Notes under the pieces: model-generated
Told to the model about the DNA's origin: nothing
The model's input: the letters and a program-made list of their open reading frames with translations, nothing else
Databases searched by the model: none
Part shown: in pieces, positions 45,560 to 54,133 of the stretch
How positions within the stretch are numbered: position 1 is the first letter of the stretch
Layout: every line of letters begins with the position of its first letter
Assembly: GCF_947495925.1 (NCBI RefSeq)
Contig: NZ_CANMAU010000003.1
Location: 248,001-312,000, forward strand
Direction: 5' to 3'
DNA: 64,000 nucleotides
Origin: an uncultured Algibacter sp.
GTDB taxonomy: Bacteria; Bacteroidota; Bacteroidia; Flavobacteriales; Flavobacteriaceae
Position numbers and translations under genes: made by a program

Positions 45560-47212
45560 TTGTTAACAACATTATCAATTAAAAATTACGCTTTAATAGA
45601 TAACCTTCATGTGGGTTTTAATGACGGTTTTTCAATTATTACAGGCGAAACTGGTGCAGGAAAATCTATTTTATTGGGAGGTTTGTCTTTAATACTAGGT
45701 AAGCGCGCAGATTTAAGCAGTTTAAAGAATGCGTCTAAAAAATGTGTTATCGAAGCTGTATTTAATATTTCAAATTATAGCTTAAAGAATCTATTTGAAG
45801 CTGAAGATTTTGATTATGATGATCAAACCATCATAAGAAGAGAAATATTACCTTCTGGAAAATCAAGAGCATTTGTTAATGATTCTCCAGTAAATCTTGC
45901 CAGTTTACAACTTTTAGGAGCGCGATTGATTGATATACATTCACAGCATCAAACTTTGCAACTAACAAGTAATGAATTTCAATTTCAGGTTATTGATGCG
46001 CTTGCAAATAATGCTATAAATACCCAAGAATATAAGAAAGAGTTTAAGGTTTATAAAAAACTTCAAAATGAACTTAAGGAACTCTTAGCTTTTCAAGCGG
46101 AGGCTATAAAAGAATATGATTACAATTCGTTTTTGTTGAATGAACTGGTTGAAGCTAATTTGGTAGAAGGTGAAATAGAGTCTCTTGAGGCTGAATATGA
46201 AACCTTAAACAATGTTGAGGGAATTAAAGAACATTTAGCGGAGGGCTATCAATTATTAACAGATGAACAATTAGGTGTATTAAGTTCATTAAGTTCCTTA
46301 AAAAATGTTTTTCAAAAATTATCTGGATTTTCATCTAAATATGAAGATTTATACAATAGAGTAGATAGCAGTTTGATTGATATGGACGATTTGTATAGTG
46401 AAGTTCATGATTTACAAGAAAGTCTGGATGCCGACCCCAAGAGATTGGAAGAGGTAGACTCAAAGTTGAAAGTACTGCATGATTTGATGCAAAAACATAT
46501 TGCATCAAACGTTGCTGAATTAATCTCCATAAAAAACCAATTGGAAGATAAAGTGTCCATCACAGAGAATTTAGATGAAAATATTCAAAAAAAACAAGAT
46601 GATATTCTTTCTAAAGCGGAGACATTAAATACAATTGCAAAAACCATTCATAAGAAACGCATAGAAGTTGTTCCAGAGTTAAAATCTCAACTAGAGAGCC
46701 TATTAGTGAGCTTAGGAATGCCAAACGCACAATTTAAAATTAGTGTTATAGCGGGTAATGCGTTTTATGTAAACGGAAAAGATGAATTATCTTTTTTGTT
46801 TTCGGCTAATAAAGGAGGGAATTTTAACGAATTGAAAAAAGCAGCTTCTGGAGGGGAGATGTCTCGAATTATGCTGGCAATAAAATCTATTTTAGGAAAA
46901 TATATTCAATTGCCCACCATTATGTTTGATGAGATTGACACAGGTGTTTCGGGAGAGATTTCAAATAAAATGGGAGATATCATGTTGCAAATGAGTAAAA
47001 GTATGCAAGTGTTTTCTATTACGCATTTACCGCAAATTGCAGCCAAAGGACATTCTCATTTTAAAGTATATAAAGAGGATGTTAATCATGTAACTCAAAC
47101 CAACTTAATACGCCTTAATCATGATGAGCGCATTGTAGAAATTGCTCAAATGCTAGGCGGTAAAGAAATGTCAACATCGGCGATTGCACATGCTAAAGAA
47201 TTACTCAATTAA
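45560..47212 (+). CDS. recN: DNA repair protein RecN
   Basis: The 550-residue SMC-like ATPase starts at TTG with MLTTLSIKNYALIDNLHVGF, the conserved N-terminus. Walker A is ITGETGAGKSILLGGLSLILG; the central part (about 150-370) is coiled coil; the signature AASGGEMSRIMLAIKS and Walker B PTIMFDEIDTGVSG close the head. It acts in double-strand-break repair. It follows porD after 67 bp. Confidence 0.97.
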   Translation: MLTTLSIKNYALIDNLHVGFNDGFSIITGETGAGKSILLGGLSLILGKRADLSSLKNASKKCVIEAVFNISNYSLKNLFEAEDFDYDDQTIIRREILPSGKSRAFVNDSPVNLASLQLLGARLIDIHSQHQTLQLTSNEFQFQVIDALANNAINTQEYKKEFKVYKKLQNELKELLAFQAEAIKEYDYNSFLLNELVEANLVEGEIESLEAEYETLNNVEGIKEHLAEGYQLLTDEQLGVLSSLSSLKNVFQKLSGFSSKYEDLYNRVDSSLIDMDDLYSEVHDLQESLDADPKRLEEVDSKLKVLHDLMQKHIASNVAELISIKNQLEDKVSITENLDENIQKKQDDILSKAETLNTIAKTIHKKRIEVVPELKSQLESLLVSLGMPNAQFKISVIAGNAFYVNGKDELSFLFSANKGGNFNELKKAASGGEMSRIMLAIKSILGKYIQLPTIMFDEIDTGVSGEISNKMGDIMLQMSKSMQVFSITHLPQIAAKGHSHFKVYKEDVNHVTQTNLIRLNHDERIVEIAQMLGGKEMSTSAIAHAKELLN

Positions 47213-47216
47213 TTAG

Positions 47217-47224
47217 TATATTTG
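47217..47224 (+). promoter_or_regulatory. -7 promoter box (TATATTTG) for fabI
   Basis: TATATTTG begins 4 bp after the recN stop and ends 39 nt before the fabI ATG. The predicted leader is about 33 nt. Confidence 0.5.
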
Positions 47225-47263
47225 TGCGCTGAACACACTAACGAACTAACAAAATCAAAATAT

Positions 47264-48082
47264 ATGTACAACTTATTGAAAGGAAAGAAAGGAATTATTT
47301 TTGGAGCATTAGATTCAAATTCAATTGCTTGGAAGACGGCCGAAAGAGTTCATGAAGAAGGTGGACAATTTGTGTTAACTAATGCGCCGGTGGCCATGCG
47401 TATGGGGCAAATTAATGAACTTGCTGAAAAAACAGGTTCTCAAATTATTCCTGCCGATGCAACATCTCTTGAAGATTTACAGAAATTAGTAGATCAGTCT
47501 ATGGAGATTTTGGGAGGTAAAATTGATTTTGTTTTACATTCCATAGGAATGTCTATAAATGTTAGAAAAGGAAAGCATTACACAGATCAAAATTATGATT
47601 GGACGCAAAAAGGAACAGATGTTTCTGCGATGTCGTTTCATAAGGTCATGCAAACATTATATAAGGCAGATGCTATGAACGAGTGGGGGAGTATTGTGGC
47701 GTTAAGTTATATGGCTGCGCAACGTGTATTTCCTGACTATAATGATATGGCTGATAACAAGGCCTATTTAGAAAGTATTGCCCGCAGTTTTGGTTATTTC
47801 TTTGGAAGAGATAAAAATGTAAGAGTAAATACAATTTCGCAATCGCCAACACCAACCACTGCAGGTAGTGGTGTTAAAGGTTTTGATGGTTTTATTGCGT
47901 ATGCCGATAAAATGTCGCCACTTGGTAATGCTACAGCTTTAGATTGTGCGAATTACACGGTATCATTGTTTAGTGATTTAACGAAACGTGTTACATTACA
48001 AAACCTTTATAACGATGGAGGATTTAGTAATATGGGAGTTAGCGATGCAGTAATGTCAACCTTTGTAGGAGAAGACGAATAG
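47264..48082 (+). CDS. fabI: Enoyl-[acyl-carrier-protein] reductase FabI
   Basis: The ATG at 47264 gives 272 residues starting MYNLLKGKKGIIFGALDSNS. The NADH-binding GALDSNSIAWKTA, the FVLHSIGMS strand, and the catalytic Tyr/Lys arrangement in ALSYMAAQRVFPDYNDMADNKAYLESIAR fit the FabI Y-x6-K SDR type. It performs the last reduction step in fatty acid elongation and is the triclosan target. It is monocistronic with a terminator at 48102-48131. Confidence 0.95.
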   Translation: MYNLLKGKKGIIFGALDSNSIAWKTAERVHEEGGQFVLTNAPVAMRMGQINELAEKTGSQIIPADATSLEDLQKLVDQSMEILGGKIDFVLHSIGMSINVRKGKHYTDQNYDWTQKGTDVSAMSFHKVMQTLYKADAMNEWGSIVALSYMAAQRVFPDYNDMADNKAYLESIARSFGYFFGRDKNVRVNTISQSPTPTTAGSGVKGFDGFIAYADKMSPLGNATALDCANYTVSLFSDLTKRVTLQNLYNDGGFSNMGVSDAVMSTFVGEDE

Positions 48083-48101
48083 AAACAATAATATATTGAG
48101 T

Positions 48102-48131
48102 AAAAGCCACCCTTAAAACGGTGGCTTTTTT
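48102..48131 (+). terminator. Intrinsic terminator of fabI
   Basis: AAAAGCCACC pairs with GGTGGCTTTT around an 8-nt loop and ends in six T residues. The -7 box of the next gene follows within 3 bp. Confidence 0.9.
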
Positions 48132-48133
48132 GT

Positions 48134-48141
48134 TACATTTG
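48134..48141 (+). promoter_or_regulatory. -7 promoter box (TACATTTG) touching a start codon
   Basis: TACATTTG fits TAnnTTTG and ends 4 nt before the ATG at 48146, so transcription would begin at or within the first codon. It also abuts the fabI terminator. Confidence 0.5.
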
Positions 48142-48145
48142 TGTT

Positions 48146-49153
48146 ATGTCATTACAGTTTTCATTTATAATTCCAGTATATAATCGTCCAGACGAAATTC
48201 AAGAACTTTTGCAAAGTTTTGATGCTCTGGAAGGAGATCGTATATATGAAATTGTAATTATTGAAGATGGTTCATCAAAACCATCAAAAACGGTTGTTGA
48301 ATCTTTTAGGAATAGATTAAATATTTCATACTTTTTTAAGCCAAATTCTGGCCCTGGAGATTCCAGAAATTATGGGATGCAAAAGGCAAAAGGGAATTAT
48401 TTTATTATTTTAGATTCAGACTGTATTCTTCCAAAGAATTATTTAAAAGAAGTTGAAAAAAGTCTAGTAAGTTATTACGTGGATTGTTTTGGTGGCCCTG
48501 ATGCAGCTCATGAATCGTTTACAAATCTTCAAAAAGCCATAAATTTTTCAATGACTTCGGTTATTACTACCGGAGGCATTCGCGGTAATAAGTCTAGTGT
48601 AAATAAATTTCAACCCAGAAGTTTTAATATGGGCCTTTCTAAACAGGCATTTGAAGTGTCTAAAGGTTTTGGTAGAATTCATCCTGGTGAAGACCCAGAT
48701 CTGTCAATAAGGTTGTGGAATTTAGGGTTTAAAACGAAGTTAATACCAGAAGCTTATGTGTACCATAAACGTAGAATTTCTTGGCGTACATTTTATAAGC
48801 AGGTTAATAAATTTGGGTTAGTCCGGCCTATTTTAAATTCATGGCACCCAGATACTAAAAAGCTTACCTATTGGTTTCCATCTGTTTTTATTATAGGTTT
48901 TGTTTTGTCAATTGTACTTTTGGTATTTAGCATTAAATGGTTATTTATAGGATATATATTGTATTTTGTTTTAGCATTTGTTCTGGCTTTAATTAGTACT
49001 AAAAATATATGGGTTTCAATATTTAGCATTCCAGCAATTTTTATTCAATTTTTTGGATATGGTTATGGGTTTTTGGAATCTACAATGGCACTTTCGGTTT
49101 TAAATAAAGATCCAGAAAGGCATTTTCCTAAATTGTTTTTTAAAGTAAAATGA
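48146..49153 (+). CDS. Family 2 glycosyltransferase with membrane anchor
   Basis: A 335-residue GT-A protein. FSFIIPVYNRPDEIQELLQSF, IVIIEDGSS and ILDSDCILP (the DxD-type site) are the donor-binding blocks; FGRIHPGEDPDLSIRL carries the acceptor-side ED motif. Two to three transmembrane helices near the C-terminus (VFIIGFVLSIVLLVF, YILYFVLAFVLAL) anchor it. It overlaps the YbbR gene by 4 bp. Envelope glycan or lipid glycosylation is likely, acceptor unknown. Confidence 0.88.
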   Translation: MSLQFSFIIPVYNRPDEIQELLQSFDALEGDRIYEIVIIEDGSSKPSKTVVESFRNRLNISYFFKPNSGPGDSRNYGMQKAKGNYFIILDSDCILPKNYLKEVEKSLVSYYVDCFGGPDAAHESFTNLQKAINFSMTSVITTGGIRGNKSSVNKFQPRSFNMGLSKQAFEVSKGFGRIHPGEDPDLSIRLWNLGFKTKLIPEAYVYHKRRISWRTFYKQVNKFGLVRPILNSWHPDTKKLTYWFPSVFIIGFVLSIVLLVFSIKWLFIGYILYFVLAFVLALISTKNIWVSIFSIPAIFIQFFGYGYGFLESTMALSVLNKDPERHFPKLFFKVK

Positions 49154-50109
49154 TAAAAAGTTTAAAATCACAAATATTAGCCTCAATTAGAAATAAAAGA
49201 ATCAATGTGTTCTTGTTTTTTCTGTTATCGGCATTCGTGATTTTACTATTTACAAAACTATCTAAGGAATATACGAATACCATTCCTTTTGAAATAGAAA
49301 AGCTTAATGTGCCTCAAAAATATGTGATATTAAACGATTCTGTTAAATTAAATATTACTTTAAAGACGCATGGTTTTAATTGGTTAAACTATTACATGTC
49401 TAAACCAAGTATCAAGATAGATTTTAGCAAAGATGTTTATAAAGATGGTAAAGTGTTTGTTTATAGTAAATCTAAAGCTTATTTAAAAAACACACAGTTT
49501 GATAAAAATGTTGAATTACTCAATTTAGAACCTGAAAAATTGACCTTTAGGTTTGGTGTAAACTTGGTAAAGAAAGTACCCATTGTATCCAATACAGATA
49601 TTAAATTTAGTCTTGGTTATGATAAAGGAACTAAGGTTTTTTCTGAACCAGATTCCGTTGTCATAGTTGGACCTAGCAGTTTAGTATCTAACTTTGAATA
49701 TTTGGATACAGAAACCTTGGTACTAAGTGATGTTAGAATAGATATTGAGGAGTATATAAAATTAAAGTTACCAGAAAATAAATCAGATTTAAAATTTTCC
49801 GTCGAAAGCGTAGTTTTAAAGGCTAAGGTTGAAAAGTTTACAGAAGGAACTTTCAAAATTCCTGTAAGCCTCATTAACGTTCCAAAAGGTTTAAATGTGA
49901 AATTTTTTCCAAAAGAAGTAACGGTTTCTTACTATGTAAGCCTTAGTAACTTTAAGGGGGTCACACCAAATGATTTTAAAGTCATTTGCGATTTTAAAAA
50001 AGTTAGTGAGAATCAAAAATTTTTAAAGCCCGAGTTGGTTGAAACATCAGATTTAGTAAAGAACACTAAAATTGATCAAAAGCATATAGAATTCATAATA
50101 ACAAAGTGA
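49150..50109 (+). CDS. YbbR-like repeat protein
   Basis: The 319-residue protein has one N-terminal transmembrane helix (RINVFLFFLLSAFVILLFTKL) and then YbbR-type beta-rich repeats; two are visible, around residues 35-125 and 130-225, each with VP/LPV-like strands and PDSVVIVGPSSLVSN. YbbR (CdaR) proteins partner diadenylate cyclases in Firmicutes, but no dac gene is adjacent here. It overlaps coaE by 4 bp. Confidence 0.8.
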   Translation: MIKSLKSQILASIRNKRINVFLFFLLSAFVILLFTKLSKEYTNTIPFEIEKLNVPQKYVILNDSVKLNITLKTHGFNWLNYYMSKPSIKIDFSKDVYKDGKVFVYSKSKAYLKNTQFDKNVELLNLEPEKLTFRFGVNLVKKVPIVSNTDIKFSLGYDKGTKVFSEPDSVVIVGPSSLVSNFEYLDTETLVLSDVRIDIEEYIKLKLPENKSDLKFSVESVVLKAKVEKFTEGTFKIPVSLINVPKGLNVKFFPKEVTVSYYVSLSNFKGVTPNDFKVICDFKKVSENQKFLKPELVETSDLVKNTKIDQKHIEFIITK

Positions 50110-50696
50110 TTGTAGTAGGACTTACAGGAGGTATTGGCAGTGGTAAAACTACTGTAGCTAAAGCATTTAGAGCTTTGGGTATTCCAGTATACATAGCTGA
50201 TGAGGAAGCTAAAGGATTGATGCTTAGATCTAAAATCATAAAAAGGAAACTTATTCAATTATTTGGTAATCAGGTGTATGCGGATGGTAATCTTAATAAA
50301 TCCTTTATTGCTAGTATTATATTTAATGATAAAAACTATTTAAATAAGATGAATGCTATTGTTCATCCTAGAGTAGCGAGGCATTTTGAGAAATGGCTTA
50401 TAAAGCAAGATGCTCCTTATGTAATTAAAGAGGTTGCTATTTTATTCGAAAATGGCGGACATAAGGCTTGTGATTATGTAATAACCGTTACAGCTCCTAA
50501 AGCTACAAGAATTGATCGTTTATTAAAACGCGATAATACTTCTGAAGAAAAGATTGAGGCCATCATGAAAAATCAATGGGCAGATTCTAAAAAAGTAAAG
50601 CTGTCAAATTTCGTTATTCATAATGTTTCGATTGAAAAAACTCAGGCACAGGTTGTTAAAATTCATAGCCAAATACTAGAAAACCTTAAAATTTAA
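50106..50696 (+). CDS. coaE: Dephospho-CoA kinase
   Basis: A 196-residue kinase starting at GTG within the YbbR stop. The P-loop is VVGLTGGIGSGKTTVAKAF, the LID and CoA-binding parts include IADEEAKGLMLRS, HPRVARHFEKW and the DYVITVTAPKATRIDRLLKRD strand. It performs the last step of CoA synthesis. Length is usual. Confidence 0.96.
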   Translation: MIVVGLTGGIGSGKTTVAKAFRALGIPVYIADEEAKGLMLRSKIIKRKLIQLFGNQVYADGNLNKSFIASIIFNDKNYLNKMNAIVHPRVARHFEKWLIKQDAPYVIKEVAILFENGGHKACDYVITVTAPKATRIDRLLKRDNTSEEKIEAIMKNQWADSKKVKLSNFVIHNVSIEKTQAQVVKIHSQILENLKI

Positions 50697-50756
50697 CATT
50701 TTTGTTAATGTAAGGTTAAAAGGAAGACCTACTAAATGTTAAAATGTTAATTTTGA

Positions 50757-52331
50757 ATGATGAGCAAAAGAATTTTCATCTTATTAATAATATTAATGAG
50801 TTTATCTCTCATCGGTATTATTTCTATTCAGGCTTATTATATCAACGATGCCGTAAAAAACGAAAAAGATCGTTTTAAATTCAATGTGGTTACGGTATTA
50901 AACAATGTATCAAATACTATTGAGGAGCGTGAGTTTGAGAAATATTTTGCAGAATACTTAAGTTTAGATAAGGAAAAAAAAGGAGATGAAGAGGCGGTTT
51001 CACAGCTATTAATATACAGGAAGAATAATAGTACTAAAGAAATGCTTCTTTTCAAGAGTAATGTGTTTCAAGAGGATTATAAACTATCTTCTTCGCTCTT
51101 TGACATTGGTTTAGATAGTCTTGATATTACAAATATCATAACTAATTCGAGCACAGAATTTTATAGTGATGTATCGAGTTCTTCTGAAAAAGACTTAAAA
51201 AGTCCAATTTCTGAAATTATTAGAACGGGTACTATTGATGAAGCACAAAAATTGAGCTTTAAAAAAAGCTTTAAAGAAATTTTTAAAAGAAAACCTATTC
51301 ATAAAAGGGTTTCTGAGAATGAAATTAAAGCCTTGTTAACTGAAAAACTTGCAAAATACGGTATTAATATTGAGTTTGAGTTTGCCATTTATAGTGCCGA
51401 TTTAGCGACTAAGGTACACAGTGATAATTTTGAAAATGATTTAAAATCTACCTTTGGAGTACCTGTATTTTATGATGAAAATAATAGAAGTTTATATCGC
51501 CTTTTAGTTAATTTTCCTGATGATCGGGAGTTTATATTATCAGGAATTATCGGGATGATAATGTTATCGATAGTTTTTACTTCTATCATTATTATAGCTT
51601 ATGGGAGTGCTTTGTTTCAATTAGTGAAGCAACGTAAAATTTCTCAAATTAAAACAGATTTTATCAATAATATGACGCATGAGTTTAAAACACCTATTGC
51701 GACCATTAATTTGGCTTTAGATGCTATTAAAAATCCTAAGGTTATTGATGATAAGAGTAAGGTGTTACGATATCTTACGATGATAAAGGAAGAAAATAAG
51801 CGCATGCATGCGCAGGTGGAGAATGTCTTAAGAATATCTAAATTAGAAAAAAACGAGCTTAATATTAGTAAAGACCGAGTTGAGTTACATGAGTTGATAG
51901 AAGATGCTATTACACATGTAGAATTAATTGTAGAAGATAGAAAAGGTTATATAAAAACATTTTTTAATGCCAATAAAACTTCTGTTTTAGCAAATGAAAC
52001 GCACTTTACTAATGTGATAGTTAATATGTTGGATAATGCGATTAAGTATTCTCCAAACGCTCCAGAAATTGAGGTGTCTACTGAAAATGTGGGTACTAAT
52101 ATTATATTAAAAATAAAAGATCACGGTAGTGGAATGAGCAAAGCAGCTGCCAAAAAAGTGTTTGAAAAATTTTATAGAGAACACACCGGAAATATTCATA
52201 ATGTAAAAGGTCATGGTTTAGGTTTGGCCTACGTTAAACGAATTGTAGAAGACCACCAAGGTCATGTATCAGTAGAAACAGAAAAAGACAAAGGAAGCAC
52301 CTTTATAATTAAGCTTCCACTAATATCATAA
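50757..52331 (+). CDS. Sensor histidine kinase
   Basis: The 524-residue kinase has a first transmembrane helix at about residues 5-27, a periplasmic domain of about 230 residues with no recognised family, a second helix at about 262-285, and then HisKA with phospho-accepting His308 (FINNMTHEFKTPIATINLAL). The ATPase domain has N box NMLDNAIKYSP, G1 KDHGSGMS, and G2 GHGLGLAYVKRIV. No HAMP is visible between helix 2 and HisKA. It pairs with the response regulator 2 bp downstream and resembles the Bacteroidetes RprX type. Confidence 0.92.
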   Translation: MMSKRIFILLIILMSLSLIGIISIQAYYINDAVKNEKDRFKFNVVTVLNNVSNTIEEREFEKYFAEYLSLDKEKKGDEEAVSQLLIYRKNNSTKEMLLFKSNVFQEDYKLSSSLFDIGLDSLDITNIITNSSTEFYSDVSSSSEKDLKSPISEIIRTGTIDEAQKLSFKKSFKEIFKRKPIHKRVSENEIKALLTEKLAKYGINIEFEFAIYSADLATKVHSDNFENDLKSTFGVPVFYDENNRSLYRLLVNFPDDREFILSGIIGMIMLSIVFTSIIIIAYGSALFQLVKQRKISQIKTDFINNMTHEFKTPIATINLALDAIKNPKVIDDKSKVLRYLTMIKEENKRMHAQVENVLRISKLEKNELNISKDRVELHELIEDAITHVELIVEDRKGYIKTFFNANKTSVLANETHFTNVIVNMLDNAIKYSPNAPEIEVSTENVGTNIILKIKDHGSGMSKAAAKKVFEKFYREHTGNIHNVKGHGLGLAYVKRIVEDHQGHVSVETEKDKGSTFIIKLPLIS

Positions 52332-52333
52332 TT

Positions 52334-53038
52334 ATGGAAGAATTTAAAAAAAGAATACTATTAGTTGAAGATGATCCTAATTTCGGAACCGTATTAAAGG
52401 ATTATTTAATGATGAATGACTATGAAGTAACGCATGCTAAAAATGGCATGGAAGGGTTCGAAAAGTTCAAAAAAGATGATTTTGATTTATGTATTCTTGA
52501 CGTGATGATGCCCTATAAAGATGGGTTTACTTTAGCTAAAGAAATACGAGAGAAAAATACAGATGTACCTATTATCTTTTTAACAGCTAAAACCATGAAG
52601 GAGGATGTTTTAAAAGGATATAAAGTAGGTGCTGATGATTATTTAAATAAGCCTTTTGATAGTGAAGTACTATTGATGAAGATTAAAGCGATTATACAAC
52701 GTAAAGCCACAGAAACTATTTCTGATAGTAAGCAATTTGAATTTAAAATTGGACGTTTTGATTTAAATTCGAAATTAAGGTTTTTGAAATTTGATGGAGG
52801 AGAGCCTGTAAAATTATCTCCAAAAGAAAATGAGTTATTGCGCTTATTGGCATTACATGAAAACGATTTAATGCCACGAGAATTAGCATTGACTAAAATA
52901 TGGCGTGATGATAACTATTTTACATCGCGTAGTATGGATGTTTACATCGCTAAATTACGTAAGTATTTAAAGTTGGATGAAAAAGTAGAAATCTTGAATA
53001 TTCACGGTGAGGGTTTTAGACTTGTAATAAATAGTTAG
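52334..53038 (+). CDS. OmpR-family response regulator
   Basis: A 234-residue regulator. The receiver has the acidic pocket (LVEDDPN), phospho-acceptor Asp56 (DLCILDVMMPYKDG), and Lys in IFLTAKTMKEDVLKG. The C-terminal winged helix ends SRSMDVYIAKLRKYL with the usual HGEGFRLV wing. It is encoded with the preceding kinase and is comparable to RprY, reported to respond to oxidative stress in Bacteroidetes; that correspondence is not proven here. Confidence 0.94.
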   Translation: MEEFKKRILLVEDDPNFGTVLKDYLMMNDYEVTHAKNGMEGFEKFKKDDFDLCILDVMMPYKDGFTLAKEIREKNTDVPIIFLTAKTMKEDVLKGYKVGADDYLNKPFDSEVLLMKIKAIIQRKATETISDSKQFEFKIGRFDLNSKLRFLKFDGGEPVKLSPKENELLRLLALHENDLMPRELALTKIWRDDNYFTSRSMDVYIAKLRKYLKLDEKVEILNIHGEGFRLVINS

Positions 53039-53064
53039 AACTGTTTTAGTTTACAATTATCAAA

Positions 53065-53097
53065 TAAAAAAATCCAGCTTTATGCTGGATTTTTTTA
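53065..53097. terminator. Bidirectional terminator between convergent genes
   Basis: AAAAATCCAGC pairs with GCTGGATTTTT around a 5-nt loop, with A- and T-runs on both sides. It lies between the response regulator and the minus-strand esterase. Confidence 0.9.
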
Positions 53098-53138
53098 TTT
53101 ATTTAACGAGGAAATTTTTAAATTTCGTTTAACTTTTT

Positions 53139-53798
53139 CTAAGAGATACGCTTACTTAACCAGACTTTAAACTCATGAAAATTCTTTGGAGCCACACCAT
53201 GACCAACAGGGAATTCAGAATACTGATTTTTAATATTTAAGCTATTTAAAAAAGTAGGCGTTTGTCTTGCCCAATCAACAGGTATCACTTGATCTACGCT
53301 ACCATGGGAGCAGTAAAAATCAAGATTTGAATAATCTCTAGATTCTAGATCTTCTGGAAAAATATCACTAACAATATAACCGCTTAAAGCAACTACATTC
53401 TTTACTTTTTCAGGATAGGTCAATGCCACAGCATAACTTAATATACTTCCTTGACTGAACCCTAATAAAGATACATTGACGGCATTTACCGGATATGCAT
53501 TTAAGGCTTCATCTATAAACTTTGAGATTAAATCTCTAGATTGTATAGCCTGTTCATTATCGTTCCATTTTCCGCGTTCGGCATCAAAATTAATGGCATA
53601 CCAAGCGTTGCCATAAGGTTGCATCGGGTAAGGTGCTTTTACTGAAATAATGAATAGTTCTTCGGGTAATTCTGAAGCAAATGAAAACAAATCATTTTCA
53701 TCACTACCATAACCATGCATCATAATGAGGAGTGGTGCGTTTTTTGATAAACTCGATTCACGTATAACGTGGTGCAGCGAAAGAGATGTATTTAACAT
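53139..53798 (-). CDS. Alpha/beta hydrolase, phospholipase/carboxylesterase type
   Basis: A 219-residue serine hydrolase. The nucleophile elbow is SLLGFSQGSILSYAV, the oxyanion segment APLLIMMHGYGSDENDLFSFA, the acid Asp is in HGSVDQVIPVDWAR and the His in FPVGHGVAPKNF. It matches the YpfH/acyl-protein-thioesterase group. It lacks a signal peptide. It begins a minus-strand run of closely packed genes whose promoter probably lies upstream near 57 kb or 58.3 kb. Confidence 0.92.
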   Translation of the reverse strand: MLNTSLSLHHVIRESSLSKNAPLLIMMHGYGSDENDLFSFASELPEELFIISVKAPYPMQPYGNAWYAINFDAERGKWNDNEQAIQSRDLISKFIDEALNAYPVNAVNVSLLGFSQGSILSYAVALTYPEKVKNVVALSGYIVSDIFPEDLESRDYSNLDFYCSHGSVDQVIPVDWARQTPTFLNSLNIKNQYSEFPVGHGVAPKNFHEFKVWLSKRIS

Positions 53799-54131
53799 TT
53801 AGTTTCCAAGGTTTGCAAATAGTTTTTGATATAGGGGACCAACGAGCGGTACAGCTTGGGCCTTTCTGCCTATGGCATTTGAAAAGCCATAAATAAATAA
53901 CACAGCAAAAAACAAGTAAAAACTTGAGGTTATTAGCCAACTATTAAAACTCCCAATAATATAGCCAAGAGCAAAAAAAGTAAGCCAAAGCCCTAAAGAT
54001 TGTCTGATATGAAAACTAGCGAAGTCACTCTTATTATCGTTATTTATGTAATACGCTATAATGGTTCCAAAAATGGTTATATAACTTATTATGGCGTTTT
54101 TACGGCCTTTTTCAATATCTTGCTCTGTCAT
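53799..54131 (-). CDS. DUF4870-like small membrane protein
   Basis: A 110-residue protein with about three hydrophobic helices. NAIISYITIFGTIIAYYIN and FASFHIRQSLGLWLTFF fit the DUF4870/Tic20-like fold (FHxxQAL-type motif as FHIRQSL). The role is unknown. It sits between the esterase (0-bp gap) and the dihydroorotase-like gene (2-bp gap). Confidence 0.75.
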   Translation of the reverse strand: MTEQDIEKGRKNAIISYITIFGTIIAYYINNDNKSDFASFHIRQSLGLWLTFFALGYIIGSFNSWLITSSFYLFFAVLFIYGFSNAIGRKAQAVPLVGPLYQKLFANLGN

Positions 54132-54133
54132 GT

